This document shows, one piece after another, positions 1 to 10,364 of a stretch of DNA of 64,000 bases. Positions within the stretch are counted from its first letter, which is position 1; every line of letters starts with the position of its first letter. This DNA is from Bacillus sp. NP157. Lineage in GTDB: Bacteria; Pseudomonadota; Gammaproteobacteria; Xanthomonadales; Rhodanobacteraceae. The translations under genes and the position numbers were made by a program. Below the pieces are notes generated by a model. It had not been told where the DNA came from, made no database searches, and saw only the letters and a program-made list of their open reading frames with translations. The stretch spans positions 3,968,001-4,032,000 of the forward strand of contig CP076546.1 of NCBI GenBank assembly GCA_018889975.1, read 5' to 3'.

Positions 1-866
1 AGACCTCGTCGCGCACGTCGAAGAACTGGCTGCCCAGCCTCAACGTGGCCTATGACCTGACCGACGACGTCGTGCTGCGTGCAGCCGCCGCCAAGGTGAT
101 CGCGCGTCCGCCGTACAACATGCAGGTGAACAACCTGTTCCTCAACGACTCGGTGCTGACCGGCTCGGGTGGCAACCCGAACCTGAAGGACTACAGCTCG
201 AAGAACTACTCGGTGTCGGGTGAGTGGTACTTCGCACCGCAGTCGTACCTCGCGCTGACCGGCTTCTACAAGAAGATCGACAACTACACCGTCGTCGATT
301 CGGCCAACGAACTGCAGTTCAACTCGGGCCTGCTCAACGACCCGACCACGTTCGCGCGCCAGGTGGCCCAGGGCCTCTGCACGCCGGACGGTTTCTGCGA
401 GTACTCGATCAGCCGTCTGCGCAACACGGGTGCCGGCAAGGTCCGTGGCGGCAGCCTGAGCTACCAGCAGGCGTTCTGGGATACCGGCTTCGGCATGACC
501 GCGAGCTACACGTATGCCAAGGGCACGCTCGATTCCGGTGGTTCGCTGCCGTACAACTCGAAGAACGCCTACTCGCTCAGCCCGTACTACGAGAACGGCC
601 CATTCAGCGCCCGCGTCACGTACAACTGGCGCAGCAAGTACCTCGCCGGCGGTTACATCGCCGGTGCGCCGCCGGCCACCACGGCCGACTACGGCGACCT
701 GGGCGCGACGATCGGCTGGAAGCTCAACAAGAACGTCTCGTTCACCCTCGCGGGCATGAACCTGACGAACGAAGAGTACAAGCAGTACCTCACCGTCACC
801 TCGCTGCCGGTGGCCAAGTACACGACCGGCCGCCGCTACATGGCTTCGGTGCACTTCGACCTCTGA
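1..866 (+). CDS. TonB-dependent receptor, C-terminal part (5' end outside window)
   Basis: The frame is open from base 3 and ends at a TGA at 864-866. The visible 287 or so residues are the C-terminal part of an outer-membrane beta-barrel. It opens with the N-W-L-P-S-L-N motif that is common in these receptors, shows alternating aromatic/polar strands, and has a late A-G-M-N-L-T-N-E-E strand. It ends in the terminal strand Y-M-A-S-V-H-F-D-L, whose last residue is hydrophobic rather than the classical Phe. Such receptors import large or scarce nutrients using TonB energy. A GH20 hexosaminidase follows on the same strand, so an oligosaccharide substrate is a reasonable inference. The plug domain lies outside the window, so the substrate cannot be read. 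A strong terminator follows. Confidence 0.9.
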   Translation, partial: TSSRTSKNWLPSLNVAYDLTDDVVLRAAAAKVIARPPYNMQVNNLFLNDSVLTGSGGNPNLKDYSSKNYSVSGEWYFAPQSYLALTGFYKKIDNYTVVDSANELQFNSGLLNDPTTFARQVAQGLCTPDGFCEYSISRLRNTGAGKVRGGSLSYQQAFWDTGFGMTASYTYAKGTLDSGGSLPYNSKNAYSLSPYYENGPFSARVTYNWRSKYLAGGYIAGAPPATTADYGDLGATIGWKLNKNVSFTLAGMNLTNEEYKQYLTVTSLPVAKYTTGRRYMASVHFDL

Positions 867-930
867 CGTTAGCGTCATGGCATGGCGGCCACGGATGGCC
901 GCACATAACCCTCGAAGCTCCAATTCCCCT

Positions 931-970
931 CGGGCCCGCCGATCTCCTTGCCGGGCCCGCTTTTTTTTTA
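931..970 (+). terminator. Intrinsic terminator after the TonB receptor
   Basis: CGGGCCCG occurs at 931-938 and again at 952-959. The motif is its own reverse complement, so the two copies form an 8-bp GC stem with a loop of about 13 nt. A run of nine T follows immediately (961-969). This is a textbook rho-independent terminator and separates the receptor from the hexosaminidase gene. Confidence 0.9.
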
Positions 971-972
971 AA

Positions 973-1080
973 AGAGTGGAGCGTTTAGGGTTGAGAGTTA
1001 AGGGTTGCGGGTGTGGAGCGATTTCTTGCTTCGCGCTGTTACTCTCAACTCTTAACTCTGAACCCTTTACGCCCCACTCT
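973..1080. repeat. Long imperfect inverted repeat (element A, copy 1)
   Basis: The 40 bases 973-1012 pair with the 40 bases 1041-1080 at about 33 positions (counted by eye), leaving a 28-nt loop. The arms are built from modules of the type AGGGTTGAGAGTTAAGGG. A related hairpin with the same GTTGAGAGT and GGGTTCAGGG modules lies at 18422-18487, so this looks like a dispersed element rather than a terminator; there is no T-run. It fills most of the gap before the hexosaminidase gene. Confidence 0.7.
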
Positions 1081-1131
1081 CCCAAGCCGTAGGCTTCGGT
1101 CTCCTCGCCAACGACGACCCAGGGACTCCCC

Positions 1132-3405
1132 ATGCGCCGTATCTTCCTCCTCGCCATGGCCGCGGGCCTTAGCGCCTGTGCCAGCCAGCCGAGGCATGAC
1201 ACCGGACCGGTCGATACGACGCCGCTCTCGCTCATTCCCATGCCTGCCCAGGTCAGCCGGGTGCCGGGCCAGTTCCATATCGATGGCACGACGCGGATCG
1301 CCACCGCGGCCGGGGATGTCCAGGCGAAGCGGGTCGCCATGCAGTTGCAGGGCTGGTTGCGCCAGGCGCGTGGGATCACCTTGCCGATCGTCGAAGGCAA
1401 GCCGGGCTCGGCGACCATCTGGTTGCACACCGAAGCGTCGGTGAAGGGCATCGAGGCGTACACGCTCGATATCGACGACCACGGCGTGCGCATCGCCGCC
1501 AACGACGAGACGGGCCTGTTCTACGGTGCGGTGACGTTGTGGCAGCTCGCCACCGATCCCACCGCGCAGAACGGCCTGCCGGGCGTGCGCATCGTCGACA
1601 AGCCGCGTTTCGAATGGCGTGGGCTGATGCTGGATTCCAGCCGCCACTTCCAGTCGGTCAGCGACATCGAGCACCTGCTCGACCAGATGGCGATGCACAA
1701 GCTCAACACCTTCCACTGGCATCTCACCGATGACCAGGGCTGGCGCCTGCAGATCGCCAAATACCCGAAGCTGACCGAGGTGGCTTCGTGCCGCCAGCCG
1801 GTCGGTCCCGACATCGCCATCACCGGCGGTGCGGACAAGCCCTATTGCGGCTTCTATACGAAGGACGACGCGAAGCAGATCGTGGCGTACGCCGCCGAGC
1901 GCCACATCACCGTGGTGCCCGAGATCGAGATGCCGGGCCACGCGCAGGCCGCGGTCGCCGCCTATCCGAAGCTCGGTTCGGGCAAGAAGCACGTCGTTTC
2001 CGCCGACTGGGGCGTCAACACGGCGCTGTTCAACGTCGACGATGGCACCTTCACCTTCCTGCAGGACGTGCTCGACGAAGTGATGGAGATCTTCCCGTCG
2101 ACCTACATCCACGTGGGTGGCGACGAAGCGGCGAAGGACGAGTGGGAACACTCGCCCACCGTGCAGGCGAAGATGAAGTCGCTCGGCATCACCGACGAAG
2201 AGAAGATGCAGGGCTGGTTCGTCGCGCGCATCGGTGACTACCTGGAGCAGCATCGCCGGCGCCTGATCGGTTGGGACGAGATCCTCGACGGCAAGGTGCC
2301 AGCCAGCGCCACCGTGATGTCGTGGCGTGGCACGGCGGGTGCGATCAAGGCCGCCAACGCAGGCCACGATGTGGTCATGGCGCCCTCGCCGAACCTCTAC
2401 ATGGACTACCTGCAGTCCGACATGGCCGACGAGCCCGCCGGCCGGCCGAACATCCAGTCGCTCGAAAGCGTCTACAAGTTCGAGCCGGTTCCCGCGGGCA
2501 TCCCGGCGGACAAGGCGAGCCACGTGCTCGGCGAGCAGATCACGCTGTTCACCGAATACCAGCCGAACTGGCAGCGCGTGCAGCACGCGATCTTCCCGCG
2601 CATCGCCGCGCTGGCCGAGCGCACGTGGACGCCCACGCCGGACTGGAACGGTTTCCTGGTCCGTCTCCCGGCGCAGTTCTCGCGCTATCGCGCCGCCGGC
2701 ATCATGCCGGCCGACAGCGCGTTCGCCGTCTCCATCGACGCACAGCCGGCCGGCGACAAGGCGACGGTCACGCTGTCGAACCAGACCGGCTACGGCAAGA
2801 TCCGCTACAGCACCGACGGCACGCCGCCCACCGCACAGTCGCCGGAATACACCGCGCCGTTCGAGGTGCCGCTGCCGAGCACGATCGAGGCGATCACGTT
2901 CGCCAATGGCTTCGGCGTCTCCGGCCCGCGTTCGGCGGTCATCGATGCGAAGTCGCTGCTGCGCCACGACAGCGACCAGCTCGGCCTGTGCAGCAGCAAG
3001 CTGCCGGTGCGCGTGGAATCGCCGACGCTGGTCGATGGCGTGCGCCCGGTGTACAAGGTCGACATCATGGACACCTGCTGGACCTGGAAGGGCGCGAAGC
3101 TCGATGGCCGCTACGGCGTCGCCATCAGCGTGAACAAACTGCCGTTCAACTACGCGCTGTGGAAGGACACCGCCGGCATCGTCTCGCGCAAGGCAAAGTC
3201 GCGCGACGGCGAGATCGAGATCCACCAGGACACCTGCGACGGCCCGAAGCTCGCGACGATCCCGCTGGCCAAGGCCAACGGCGGCCCGGCCACGCTCGAC
3301 GGCATCCTGCCCAAGCGCGAAGGCACGCACGACCTGTGCTTCATCGTCACCGGCAAGCCCGGCCCGTCCACGTTCTGGGTGATCGGCGACGTCCAGCTTC
3401 GGTAG
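1132..3405 (+). CDS. Beta-N-acetylhexosaminidase, GH20, outer-membrane lipoprotein
   Basis: The product has 757 residues. The N-terminus M-R-R-I-F-L-L-A-M-A-A-G-L-S-A-C is a lipoprotein signal with lipobox L-S-A-C (Cys16), so it is probably anchored in the envelope. A GH20b-like N-terminal domain (about 35-150) precedes the catalytic barrel. The barrel carries the GH20 signature H-V-G-G-D-E, giving the expected Asp331-Glu332 pair that supports substrate-assisted cleavage. Residues near 545-600 (I-R-Y-S-T-D-G-T-P-P-T) look like the chitobiase C-terminal domain. It removes terminal GlcNAc/GalNAc from glycans. The TonB receptor upstream suggests uptake-linked degradation. The stop codon TAG lies inside a REP element. 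Exact substrate is not readable. Confidence 0.93.
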   Translation: MRRIFLLAMAAGLSACASQPRHDTGPVDTTPLSLIPMPAQVSRVPGQFHIDGTTRIATAAGDVQAKRVAMQLQGWLRQARGITLPIVEGKPGSATIWLHTEASVKGIEAYTLDIDDHGVRIAANDETGLFYGAVTLWQLATDPTAQNGLPGVRIVDKPRFEWRGLMLDSSRHFQSVSDIEHLLDQMAMHKLNTFHWHLTDDQGWRLQIAKYPKLTEVASCRQPVGPDIAITGGADKPYCGFYTKDDAKQIVAYAAERHITVVPEIEMPGHAQAAVAAYPKLGSGKKHVVSADWGVNTALFNVDDGTFTFLQDVLDEVMEIFPSTYIHVGGDEAAKDEWEHSPTVQAKMKSLGITDEEKMQGWFVARIGDYLEQHRRRLIGWDEILDGKVPASATVMSWRGTAGAIKAANAGHDVVMAPSPNLYMDYLQSDMADEPAGRPNIQSLESVYKFEPVPAGIPADKASHVLGEQITLFTEYQPNWQRVQHAIFPRIAALAERTWTPTPDWNGFLVRLPAQFSRYRAAGIMPADSAFAVSIDAQPAGDKATVTLSNQTGYGKIRYSTDGTPPTAQSPEYTAPFEVPLPSTIEAITFANGFGVSGPRSAVIDAKSLLRHDSDQLGLCSSKLPVRVESPTLVDGVRPVYKVDIMDTCWTWKGAKLDGRYGVAISVNKLPFNYALWKDTAGIVSRKAKSRDGEIEIHQDTCDGPKLATIPLAKANGGPATLDGILPKREGTHDLCFIVTGKPGPSTFWVIGDVQLR

Positions 3406-3424
3406 GAGCGCGCCTGCGCGCGAT
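3402..3424 (+). repeat. REP element, forward orientation
   Basis: GTAGGAGCGCGC followed by CTGCGCGCGA. It is a short palindromic REP of the type mobilised by RAYT transposases in Pseudomonas and Xanthomonadales. It overlaps the stop codon of the hexosaminidase (TAG at 3403-3405). It pairs with the inverted copy at 3578-3600. Confidence 0.8.
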
Positions 3425-3434
3425 GGTTTTCCAT

Positions 3435-3530
3435 CAAACCCGGGCGATCATGGTGGTGCAAACCCAGGCGATCATGGTGGCGCAAACCCGGGCGATCATG
3501 GTGGCGCAAACCCGGGCGGTCGTGGTGGTG
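3435..3530. repeat. Four tandem copies of a 24-bp unit
   Basis: Units start at 3435, 3459, 3483 and 3507. Each begins CAAACCCGGGCG and continues ATCATGGTGGTG, with scattered G/A and T/C substitutions, mostly in the last unit. The array sits exactly between two inverted REP elements and is not part of a credible gene. The unit length is a multiple of three, so shadow frames show an eight-residue repeat. I treat that as coincidental. Confidence 0.85.
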
Positions 3531-3577
3531 GATGATGGTAGATGACGGTGCCTGCCGCGCATGGGCCCGTTGGCCGT

Positions 3578-3600
3578 TCGCGCGCAGGCGCGCTCCTACA
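3578..3600 (-). repeat. REP element, inverted orientation
   Basis: Reverse complement of the REP at 3402-3424, reading TCGCGCGCAGG then CGCGCTCCTACA. Together the two enclose the 24-bp tandem array. It ends 9 bases before the stop codon of lhr, so it also lies between two convergent genes. Confidence 0.8.
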
Positions 3601-3609
3601 CGAGCGCCT

Positions 3610-6600
3610 TTACGCGGGCATGCGCAGGTCGGCGCGGCGTTGCAGGGCGCCGCGCGCCTCGCGCTCGTCGTCGCCGCTGAGTTCCCCCAGCACGACGAAC
3701 TTGCCGGCCACCATCGCGGCGAGCGGGATGCCGTCGCGCAGGGCGATGCGGTTGCCGATCATCGCCGGGATCTTCGTGCCGGCGACGATGCCGCCAACCA
3801 GGTTCAGCGGATCGGTGGCGGCGATGCAGACGATCTCGCCATCGTGTTCGCGGTGGCGGATCTGGCGCAGCGCCGGCAGCGCTTCGGGCAAGGCGAACTG
3901 CTCGCCGACCAGTCCGTCGACGAAGCGGCCGCCACGGATCTCGCCGCGCGCTTCCAGGCGGTGGTAGACGCGGCGCAAGTCGCGCCATGCCGGCAGCCAT
4001 GCCGCTTCGCGCTCGAGGATGCGCCAGCTGACCACGCCATAGCGGCGCAGCAGCGTACGCGCGATGTGTTCCAGCCCGTCGGCGTCGTTGCGATCCTCGC
4101 GGGTGCGGCGTGCCAGCGACCAGCGACCCGCATCCTCGATGCCGCTGAGCATGTGCCGGCGTGAACGTCGCGCGCGGCCACTGTTCCGCTTGGCCGAAGG
4201 CAGCAGAAGCGCGCGCAGGCCGGCGAAGCTGTCGGCGGTGGCGCGGCCCGCGGCGACGAGTTCGCCGAGCGCGTCTTCCAGTTCGGTGCGCAACAGGCGC
4301 GTGATCGTGGCCAGCTCGTCGAAGAACAATGCGCCTTCGTCGCGCAGGGCGTCTTCCACCGCTTGTGCACGCGAGGAGAGCTTCAGTTCGTCGGACGCCG
4401 CGGGTGCGGCGGCGGACCAGACCGGCAGTTGCCGGCGCGGCAGCAACACGATAGGCGTCGCGCGCACCGGCCCGCCCGTGCCCGTGCCCTGGCGCAACCG
4501 GCTCCAGACCACGCGGCCCGCGCGGCAGAGATCGTCGAGCCAGCCGATGCTGTAATCGTTCACTCGCGACGGCAGCAGTTCGGATTCCCACGCGCCGGCC
4601 GCGGCTTCGAAGCCCTCGAGCTGGCCGATGACGCCGGCCAGGGCATCCGGCCCGGCGACCTGGGTGCCGCGCGTCACGTGCTGCCAGTCGAGCAGGAAGC
4701 GCAGGAAGTCGCGCGGTGCCACCGGTTCGATCTCGCGGCGCAGCCGGCCGATCGTGTAACGGTGGATGCGCGCCAGCAGGTGCCGCTCGCACCACTCGGT
4801 ATCCGTCGCACCCGGCGAGAACGGCCCACGCATCACGTAGCCCTCGCTCTCGAGCGACGCGAGCGCGATGGCGACGTCGGCCGGGTCGACCCCGAGCAGC
4901 GGGGCGATGTCGCATTCACGCACCACGCCCAGGCCGCCGAGGCGGCCGCGGACGATGTCGACCAGCGCGGACTCGGCTGTCCACGCCTGCGCCGCGTACT
5001 CCGCCGGCGCGGCGATCGCGGGTTGCATGGGCGCGCCGGGGTGCAACGCCTGCCAGGCCGGCAGGCGTTCGGCGGCAACCCACAGGGCGGCCGCACCGAT
5101 CGACAGCTGCGTGGCGCGCGCATCCTTCGCCAGCGCCTGCAGGTGCCCGGTCCAGCCGTTCTCCCGTGCTTCGTCGATGGTGACGCCACCGAGCAGCATC
5201 AGCGCCTCGTGCATCTCGTCCGCGCTGCGGGCCTCGGGCCAGGCTTCCTCGCGTACCGAGGCGATCGCGTCCGGATCGAGGCGGCCCAGGTCGTCGGCGC
5301 TCTCGGCATCGTTCCAGCGCCGCGACTGCACGGCCTGGGTGCGTCGCTCTTCCAGCGGCGCATCGTCGAGGAAGGCGTACGGTGCGGCGCTCAGCACCTC
5401 GGCGGCGAGCGGCGATGGCGTGGCGAGGTCGCGCGCGAGCACGCGGATGCCGCCACTCTCCATGCCACGCAGCACCTCAAGCCAGCCTTCGCTGTCCATC
5501 GCCTCGTGCAGGCAATCGTCGAGCGTCTGGTTCACCAGCGGGTGGTCGGGGACTTCGCGCTCGCCGACGATGTTCTCCAGGCAGGCGACCTGGTCGGGGA
5601 ACACCGAGGCCAGCAGGTCCTCGCTCTTCATCCGTTGCAACTGCGGCGCGACCTTCTTGCCACCGGTGAAGCGCGGCAGGGCCAGCGCGGTCGTCGCGTT
5701 CCAGCGCCAGCGAACGCCGAACAGCGGCGCATCCAGCAGCGCCTGCACCAGCACGTGTTCGGCGCTATTCGAATGCAGGTAGCGCGCCACCTCGTCCAGC
5801 GGAAAGCTGTGGCTGGTCGACAGCGACAACACGATGGCATCTTCGGTCGCCGCCGCCTGGAGTTCGAAGTTGAACTTGCGACAGAAACGCTTGCGCAGGG
5901 CCAGGCCCCACGCCTTGTTGATCCGGCTGCCAAACGGCGTGTGGATGATCAGCTGGGTGCCGCCGGATTCGTCGAAGAAACGTTCCATCACCAGCGTATC
6001 CCGGGTCGGCAACGCGCCCAGCGCCGCGCGGGCGCGGAACAGGTAGTCGACGATCTGTTCGGCCGCTGGCTTCGACAGGCCGAGTTCGCCGGCGAGCCAC
6101 GCCATCGCCGCCTCGCGGCCGCCCTCGTCGAACTTCGCGGCGATCTCGCCACGCAGGCGCGCCACGCCGATCGACAATTCGTCGGTGCGGCCCGGGGCCT
6201 CGCCCAGCCAGAACGGAATGTTCGGCGGCTGGCCCTTCGCATCCTCGACGCGCAGGCGGCCCATCTCGACGCGCAGGATCCGGTACGAGCGATTGCCGAG
6301 CTGGAACACGTCGCCGGCCAGGCTCTCCACGGCGAAGTCTTCGTTGACCGTGCCGACGGTGGTCGACTGCGGCTCGAGCAACACGTTGTAGTCGCCCGTC
6401 TCCGGGATCGTGCCGCCCGAGGTCACCGCGGTGAGCCGAGCACCGCGACGTTCGCGCAGCCGTTTGTTCACCGCGTCGCGATGGATGTACGACCCACGCG
6501 GACCGACCCGGGTGGTGAAACCGTCGGCAAGCATCCGTACGACCTCGTCGAAGGTCTGCCGCTTCAGCTCGCGATAGGGATAGGCACGCCGGACCAGGTC

Positions 6601-7899
6601 ATACAGCGCGTCTTCGTCCCACTCCTGCCCGGCCACCTCGGCCACGATGTGCTGCGCGAGCACGTCCAGCGGCTGGCGCGGCATCACCAGGGCATCGAGC
6701 TCGCCGCGGCGCACGCAGTCGAGCAGGGCCGTGCATTCGACCAGGTCGTCGCGCGAGGTCGGGAACAGGCGCGCCTTGGGCGTACCGCCGACCGCATGGC
6801 CGGCACGCCCCGCGCGCTGCAGGAAGGCCGCGATCGAGCGCGGCGAGGCGATCTGGCAGACCAGGTCGACATCGCCGATATCGATGCCAAGCTCCAGCGA
6901 CGCCGTGGCGACCAGTGCGCGCAACGAGCCCGCCTTCAGCCGCTGCTCGGCGTCCAGCCGCTGTTCGCGCGACAGGCTGCCGTGGTGCGCGGTGACCGCG
7001 TCGTTGCCCAGCCGCTCGGAGAGATGCCGCGACAGGCGTTCAGCCATGCGCCGCGTGTTGACGAACACCAGGGTGGTGCGGTGTTGCTCGATCAGGTTGG
7101 CCAGGCGGTTGTAGACCAGCTCCCACATGTCGTTCGACATCACCGCTTCCAGCGGCACCGGCGGTACTTCCAGCGCGAGGTCGCGCTTGCGCACGTGGCC
7201 TATGTCGACGATGGCGCAGTCGTCGCCACCGGTCAGGAAGGCGGCGACTTTCTCGATCGGCTTCTGCGTGGCGGACAGGCCGATGCGGACGATGCGGCGC
7301 TGGGTGAGCGCTTCCAGCCGTTCCAGCGACAAGGCCATGTGGCTGCCGCGCTTGCTCGCGGCCACCGCATGGATTTCGTCCACGATCACTTCGCGCACGT
7401 CGCCCAACATGGCGCGGCCCGATTCGGAGCCGAGCATCACGTACAGCGACTCAGGGGTGGTCACCAGGATGTGCGGTGGGCGCTTGCGCATCCGCGTGCG
7501 ATCGGCGGCAGGCGTATCGCCCGTGCGCACGGCGGTGCGGATCTCGATGTCGGGCAGGCCTTGCTTGCGCAGCTCTTCGCGGATGCCAGCGAGCGGTGCC
7601 TCGAGGTTGATCCGGATGTCGTTCGACAGCGCCTTCAGCGGCGACACGTAGAGGATGGTGGTGCGGTCGCGCAGGCCGCCTTCGTCCACGCCTTCGCGCA
7701 CCAGCGCGTCGATCGCGGAGAGGAAGGCGGTGAGTGTTTTGCCCGAACCGGTCGGCGCGGCGACCAGCGTATGCCGGCCCGACCGGATGGCCGGCCACGC
7801 GGCGACCTGCGCATCGGTCGGCGCGGGAAACGTGGCTGCGAACCACGCGGAAACGGCAGGATGGAAGGCGTCGAGTGGCATTGATGTTTGTGAATTCAT
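3610..7899 (-). CDS. lhr: Large ATP-dependent helicase Lhr
   Basis: The product has 1429 residues, close to the 1538 of E. coli Lhr. The SF2 helicase core shows Walker A A-P-T-G-S-G-K-T (Lys54), the DExH box D-E-I-H (174-177), S-A-T in motif III, and a motif VI reading Q-R-A-G-R-A-G-H. The long region after the winged-helix and Lhr-core part matches the extended Lhr family, including a C-terminal domain (about 900-1429) found only in full-length Lhr. Lhr is a 3'-5' single-strand DNA translocase induced in DNA repair. The gene stands alone, convergent with the hexosaminidase and divergent from the GH3 gene. Start ATG at 7899 agrees with family N-termini; no close alternative was seen. Confidence 0.93.
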   Translation of the reverse strand: MNSQTSMPLDAFHPAVSAWFAATFPAPTDAQVAAWPAIRSGRHTLVAAPTGSGKTLTAFLSAIDALVREGVDEGGLRDRTTILYVSPLKALSNDIRINLEAPLAGIREELRKQGLPDIEIRTAVRTGDTPAADRTRMRKRPPHILVTTPESLYVMLGSESGRAMLGDVREVIVDEIHAVAASKRGSHMALSLERLEALTQRRIVRIGLSATQKPIEKVAAFLTGGDDCAIVDIGHVRKRDLALEVPPVPLEAVMSNDMWELVYNRLANLIEQHRTTLVFVNTRRMAERLSRHLSERLGNDAVTAHHGSLSREQRLDAEQRLKAGSLRALVATASLELGIDIGDVDLVCQIASPRSIAAFLQRAGRAGHAVGGTPKARLFPTSRDDLVECTALLDCVRRGELDALVMPRQPLDVLAQHIVAEVAGQEWDEDALYDLVRRAYPYRELKRQTFDEVVRMLADGFTTRVGPRGSYIHRDAVNKRLRERRGARLTAVTSGGTIPETGDYNVLLEPQSTTVGTVNEDFAVESLAGDVFQLGNRSYRILRVEMGRLRVEDAKGQPPNIPFWLGEAPGRTDELSIGVARLRGEIAAKFDEGGREAAMAWLAGELGLSKPAAEQIVDYLFRARAALGALPTRDTLVMERFFDESGGTQLIIHTPFGSRINKAWGLALRKRFCRKFNFELQAAATEDAIVLSLSTSHSFPLDEVARYLHSNSAEHVLVQALLDAPLFGVRWRWNATTALALPRFTGGKKVAPQLQRMKSEDLLASVFPDQVACLENIVGEREVPDHPLVNQTLDDCLHEAMDSEGWLEVLRGMESGGIRVLARDLATPSPLAAEVLSAAPYAFLDDAPLEERRTQAVQSRRWNDAESADDLGRLDPDAIASVREEAWPEARSADEMHEALMLLGGVTIDEARENGWTGHLQALAKDARATQLSIGAAALWVAAERLPAWQALHPGAPMQPAIAAPAEYAAQAWTAESALVDIVRGRLGGLGVVRECDIAPLLGVDPADVAIALASLESEGYVMRGPFSPGATDTEWCERHLLARIHRYTIGRLRREIEPVAPRDFLRFLLDWQHVTRGTQVAGPDALAGVIGQLEGFEAAAGAWESELLPSRVNDYSIGWLDDLCRAGRVVWSRLRQGTGTGGPVRATPIVLLPRRQLPVWSAAAPAASDELKLSSRAQAVEDALRDEGALFFDELATITRLLRTELEDALGELVAAGRATADSFAGLRALLLPSAKRNSGRARRSRRHMLSGIEDAGRWSLARRTREDRNDADGLEHIARTLLRRYGVVSWRILEREAAWLPAWRDLRRVYHRLEARGEIRGGRFVDGLVGEQFALPEALPALRQIRHREHDGEIVCIAATDPLNLVGGIVAGTKIPAMIGNRIALRDGIPLAAMVAGKFVVLGELSGDDEREARGALQRRADLRMPA

Positions 7900-8030
7900 T
7901 CAACCACATAGATGGGGGCGCAGAGCGCCGCCGACAAGCAGTGACGGTACACCCGACGCGTCTCGCGGGTTGCGATGAAAGCGTTACTGCACCATCGTGG
8001 GCCGATTCGTTCACCTGGGAATCCCTGAGC

Positions 8031-10241
8031 ATGGCCAGCACCGTCCGTCGCACCGCCCTCGCCTTCGCCATCACGACCGGCCTCGCCGGTGCGGCCACCG
8101 CCGCCACGCCGCCGGCGCAGCCCTGGATGGATCGTTCGCTGTCGCCGGACAAGCGCGCCGAACTGATGGTCGCGGCGATGACGGACGATGAGAAATTCCG
8201 CCTTATCCGTACCGACTTCGGCATGAAGAGCGATAAGCACCCGCAGCCCGAAGGCGCGCTGGGCAATGCGGGCTTCATCCCGGCGATGCCGCGCATCGGC
8301 CTGCCGGCGGTGCAGGAAACCGACGCGGGCCTCGGCGTGACCCGCCCGGGCGTGGACAATACCGGCGCCGTCTCGCTCCCGGCCGGCCTCGCCACCGCCG
8401 CCAGCTTCGATCCCGCCGTGGCCCATGCCGGCGGCCGGATGATCGGCGGCGAAGCGCGCGGCAAGGGCTACAACGTGTTGCTCTCCGGTGGCGTCAACCT
8501 CGTGCGCGATCCGCGCAACGGCCGCAATTTCGAATACGCCGGCGAAGACCCGGTGCTGGCCGGCCTCATCGTCGGCGCCACGGTGAAGGGCGTGCAGGAA
8601 CAGCAGGTGGTCGCCACGGTGAAGCACTTCGCCGCGAACGACATCGAATCCGGCCGCAACACCATCAGCTCGCAGATCGATCCGGTGGCGCTGCGCGAGT
8701 CCGACCTGCTCGCCTTCCAGCTGGCCATCGCGCACGGCGACCCGGGCTCGGTCATGTCCGCCTACAACCGCGTCAACGGCACCTATTCGGGCGAGCACGA
8801 GTGGCTGCTCAACGAGGTGCTGAAGAAGGAGTGGGGCTTCAAGGGCTGGGTGATGTCGGACTGGGGCGGCGCGCACAGCGCGGCGAAGGCGGCCAATGCC
8901 GGCCTCGACCAGCAGTCGGCCGGCGAAGTGTTCGATGCCGAGGTGTTCTTCGACAAGCCGTTGCGCGACGCGGTGGCGAAGGGCGACGTGAGCAAGGCCC
9001 GCCTCGACGACATGGTCAAGCGCATCCTGCGCAGCTTCTTCATCCATGGCGTGCTCGACAACCCGGTGCCGGTGAAGGCCGGCAAGGTGCCGTACGACGC
9101 CGATCGCGGCGTGGCCCGCGCCACCCTCGAAGCTGGCGCCGTCCTTCTGCGTAACCAGGGCGGCCTGCTGCCGTTGGCGAAGGGCAAGTCGGTCGCAGTC
9201 ATCGGCGGCCGCGCGGACAAGGGCGTGCTCGCCGGTGGTGGCTCGTCGGCGGTGAGCGACGTCGACGGCGATCCGGTGCCGGGCCTCGAGCCGACCGGCT
9301 GGCCGGGCCCGGTGAAGTACCACCCGTCCGCCCCGCTCACCTTCATCGGCAAGCGCGCCGGCAAGGTCAGCTTCGACCCGGGTACCGATGTCGCCGCGGC
9401 GGCGAAGGCGGCCGCGGCGGCCGACGTCGCGGTGGTGTTCGTCACCAAGTGGGCGGCCGAGTCGTACGACACCCCGGACCTCGCGCTGGGCGACAACCAG
9501 GATGCGCTGGTCGCCGCGGTGACGAAGGCCAACCCGAAGACGATCGTGGTGCTGGAGACCAATGGCCCCGTGAAGATGCCGTGGCTCGACCAGGCCGGTG
9601 CCGTGCTGCAGGCCTGGTATCCGGGCTCCGGCGGCGGCGAAGCGATCGCGCGCCTGCTCTATGGCGATGTCGCGCCGAGCGGCCGCCTGCCGCTGAGCTG
9701 GCCGGTCGACGAATCGCAGCTGCCGCGTGCCACCATCCAGGGCGCCGGGCTGGGTAGCAAGGAGAAGCCGGCCGACACCATCGACTACAACATCGAAGGC
9801 GCGGACGTCGGTTACCGCTGGTACGAGAAAACCAAACGCCAGCCGCTGTTCGCCTTCGGCTACGGCCTGACCTACACGACGTTCGACTACAGCGGCTTCG
9901 AAGTCGGCCAGGACAAGGACGGCCACGCCGTGGCCCACGTGGTGGTGAAAAACACCGGCAAGACCACCGGCGCCGACGTGCCGCAGGTCTACGCCAGCGG
10001 CCCTGCAGGCGGCACCCGCCGGCTCGCCGGCTGGACCAAGGTGACCCTGAAGCCCGGCGACAGCCGCCGCGTCGACATCCCGCTGGAGCCGCTGGCGCTC
10101 GCCCGCTGGGACGACACCGGCAAGCGCTGGCACATCGCCGCCGGTAGCTACCAGCTCAAGCTCGGCCGCTCCGCCCAGGACTTCGCCGCCGACGCCACGC
10201 TGCAGCTGCCGGAAAGCTTCCCGGTCCTCAAGGCCCCGTAA
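8031..10241 (+). CDS. Secreted beta-glucosidase-like glycosidase, GH3
   Basis: The product has 736 residues. I place the start at ATG 8031 because it opens a Sec signal peptide (A-F-A-I-T-T-G-L-A-G-A-A-T-A, cleavage near residue 24); the open frame extends further upstream but has no signal there. Domains in order are the GH3 N-terminal barrel, with nucleophile motif V-M-S-D-W (Asp277) and K-H-F-A-A-N-D substrate loop, the GH3 C-terminal sandwich (about 390-600), and a fibronectin-III-like domain at the end. GH3 enzymes of this BglX/BglB layout release glucose or xylose from oligosaccharides in the periplasm. The 131-bp gap to lhr must hold both promoters. Confidence 0.93.
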   Translation: MASTVRRTALAFAITTGLAGAATAATPPAQPWMDRSLSPDKRAELMVAAMTDDEKFRLIRTDFGMKSDKHPQPEGALGNAGFIPAMPRIGLPAVQETDAGLGVTRPGVDNTGAVSLPAGLATAASFDPAVAHAGGRMIGGEARGKGYNVLLSGGVNLVRDPRNGRNFEYAGEDPVLAGLIVGATVKGVQEQQVVATVKHFAANDIESGRNTISSQIDPVALRESDLLAFQLAIAHGDPGSVMSAYNRVNGTYSGEHEWLLNEVLKKEWGFKGWVMSDWGGAHSAAKAANAGLDQQSAGEVFDAEVFFDKPLRDAVAKGDVSKARLDDMVKRILRSFFIHGVLDNPVPVKAGKVPYDADRGVARATLEAGAVLLRNQGGLLPLAKGKSVAVIGGRADKGVLAGGGSSAVSDVDGDPVPGLEPTGWPGPVKYHPSAPLTFIGKRAGKVSFDPGTDVAAAAKAAAAADVAVVFVTKWAAESYDTPDLALGDNQDALVAAVTKANPKTIVVLETNGPVKMPWLDQAGAVLQAWYPGSGGGEAIARLLYGDVAPSGRLPLSWPVDESQLPRATIQGAGLGSKEKPADTIDYNIEGADVGYRWYEKTKRQPLFAFGYGLTYTTFDYSGFEVGQDKDGHAVAHVVVKNTGKTTGADVPQVYASGPAGGTRRLAGWTKVTLKPGDSRRVDIPLEPLALARWDDTGKRWHIAAGSYQLKLGRSAQDFAADATLQLPESFPVLKAP

Positions 10242-10247
10242 GCCCCT

Positions 10248-10309
10248 GTAGGAGCGCGCCCGCGCCGTGCGGTCGACGTCATACGGTCGCGCGCAGGCGC
10301 GCTCCTACA
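10248..10309. repeat. Inverted pair of REP elements
   Basis: A forward copy (10248-10267, slightly diverged: GCCCGCGCCG) and an inverted copy (10287-10309) are separated by about 19 bases. They form a long hairpin (a REP doublet, or REPIN-like unit). The pair lies directly after the GH3 gene and before the next promoter, and may stabilise the 3' end of the GH3 mRNA. Confidence 0.8.
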
Positions 10310-10364
10310 AGAAGTGTGTGGCGACTGACGCGCTGCTCACGCCCCGGCCCTCCACAATACCCGC

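Noticed and set aside
1045-3330. 761-codon frame opposite the GH20 gene
   Set aside because: Antisense shadow; the GH20 frame has catalytic motifs and a lipoprotein signal.
4363-7884. Open frame of 1173 codons on the plus strand opposite lhr
   Set aside because: It is antisense to a clearly conserved helicase, has no start-site signal, and its composition (Arg/Gln/Ala/His-rich) is typical of GC-rich antisense frames.
7975-7990. TGAAAGCG half-site, resembling LacI-family operators, before the GH3 gene
   Set aside because: Only one half matches; the second half shows no symmetry.
7734-8030. Upstream extension of the GH3 gene
   Set aside because: It overlaps the 5' end of lhr and would bury the signal peptide; ATG 8031 gives a normal exported enzyme.
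7896-10133. 745-codon frame opposite the GH3 gene
   Set aside because: Antisense shadow; GH3 motifs are intact on the other strand.
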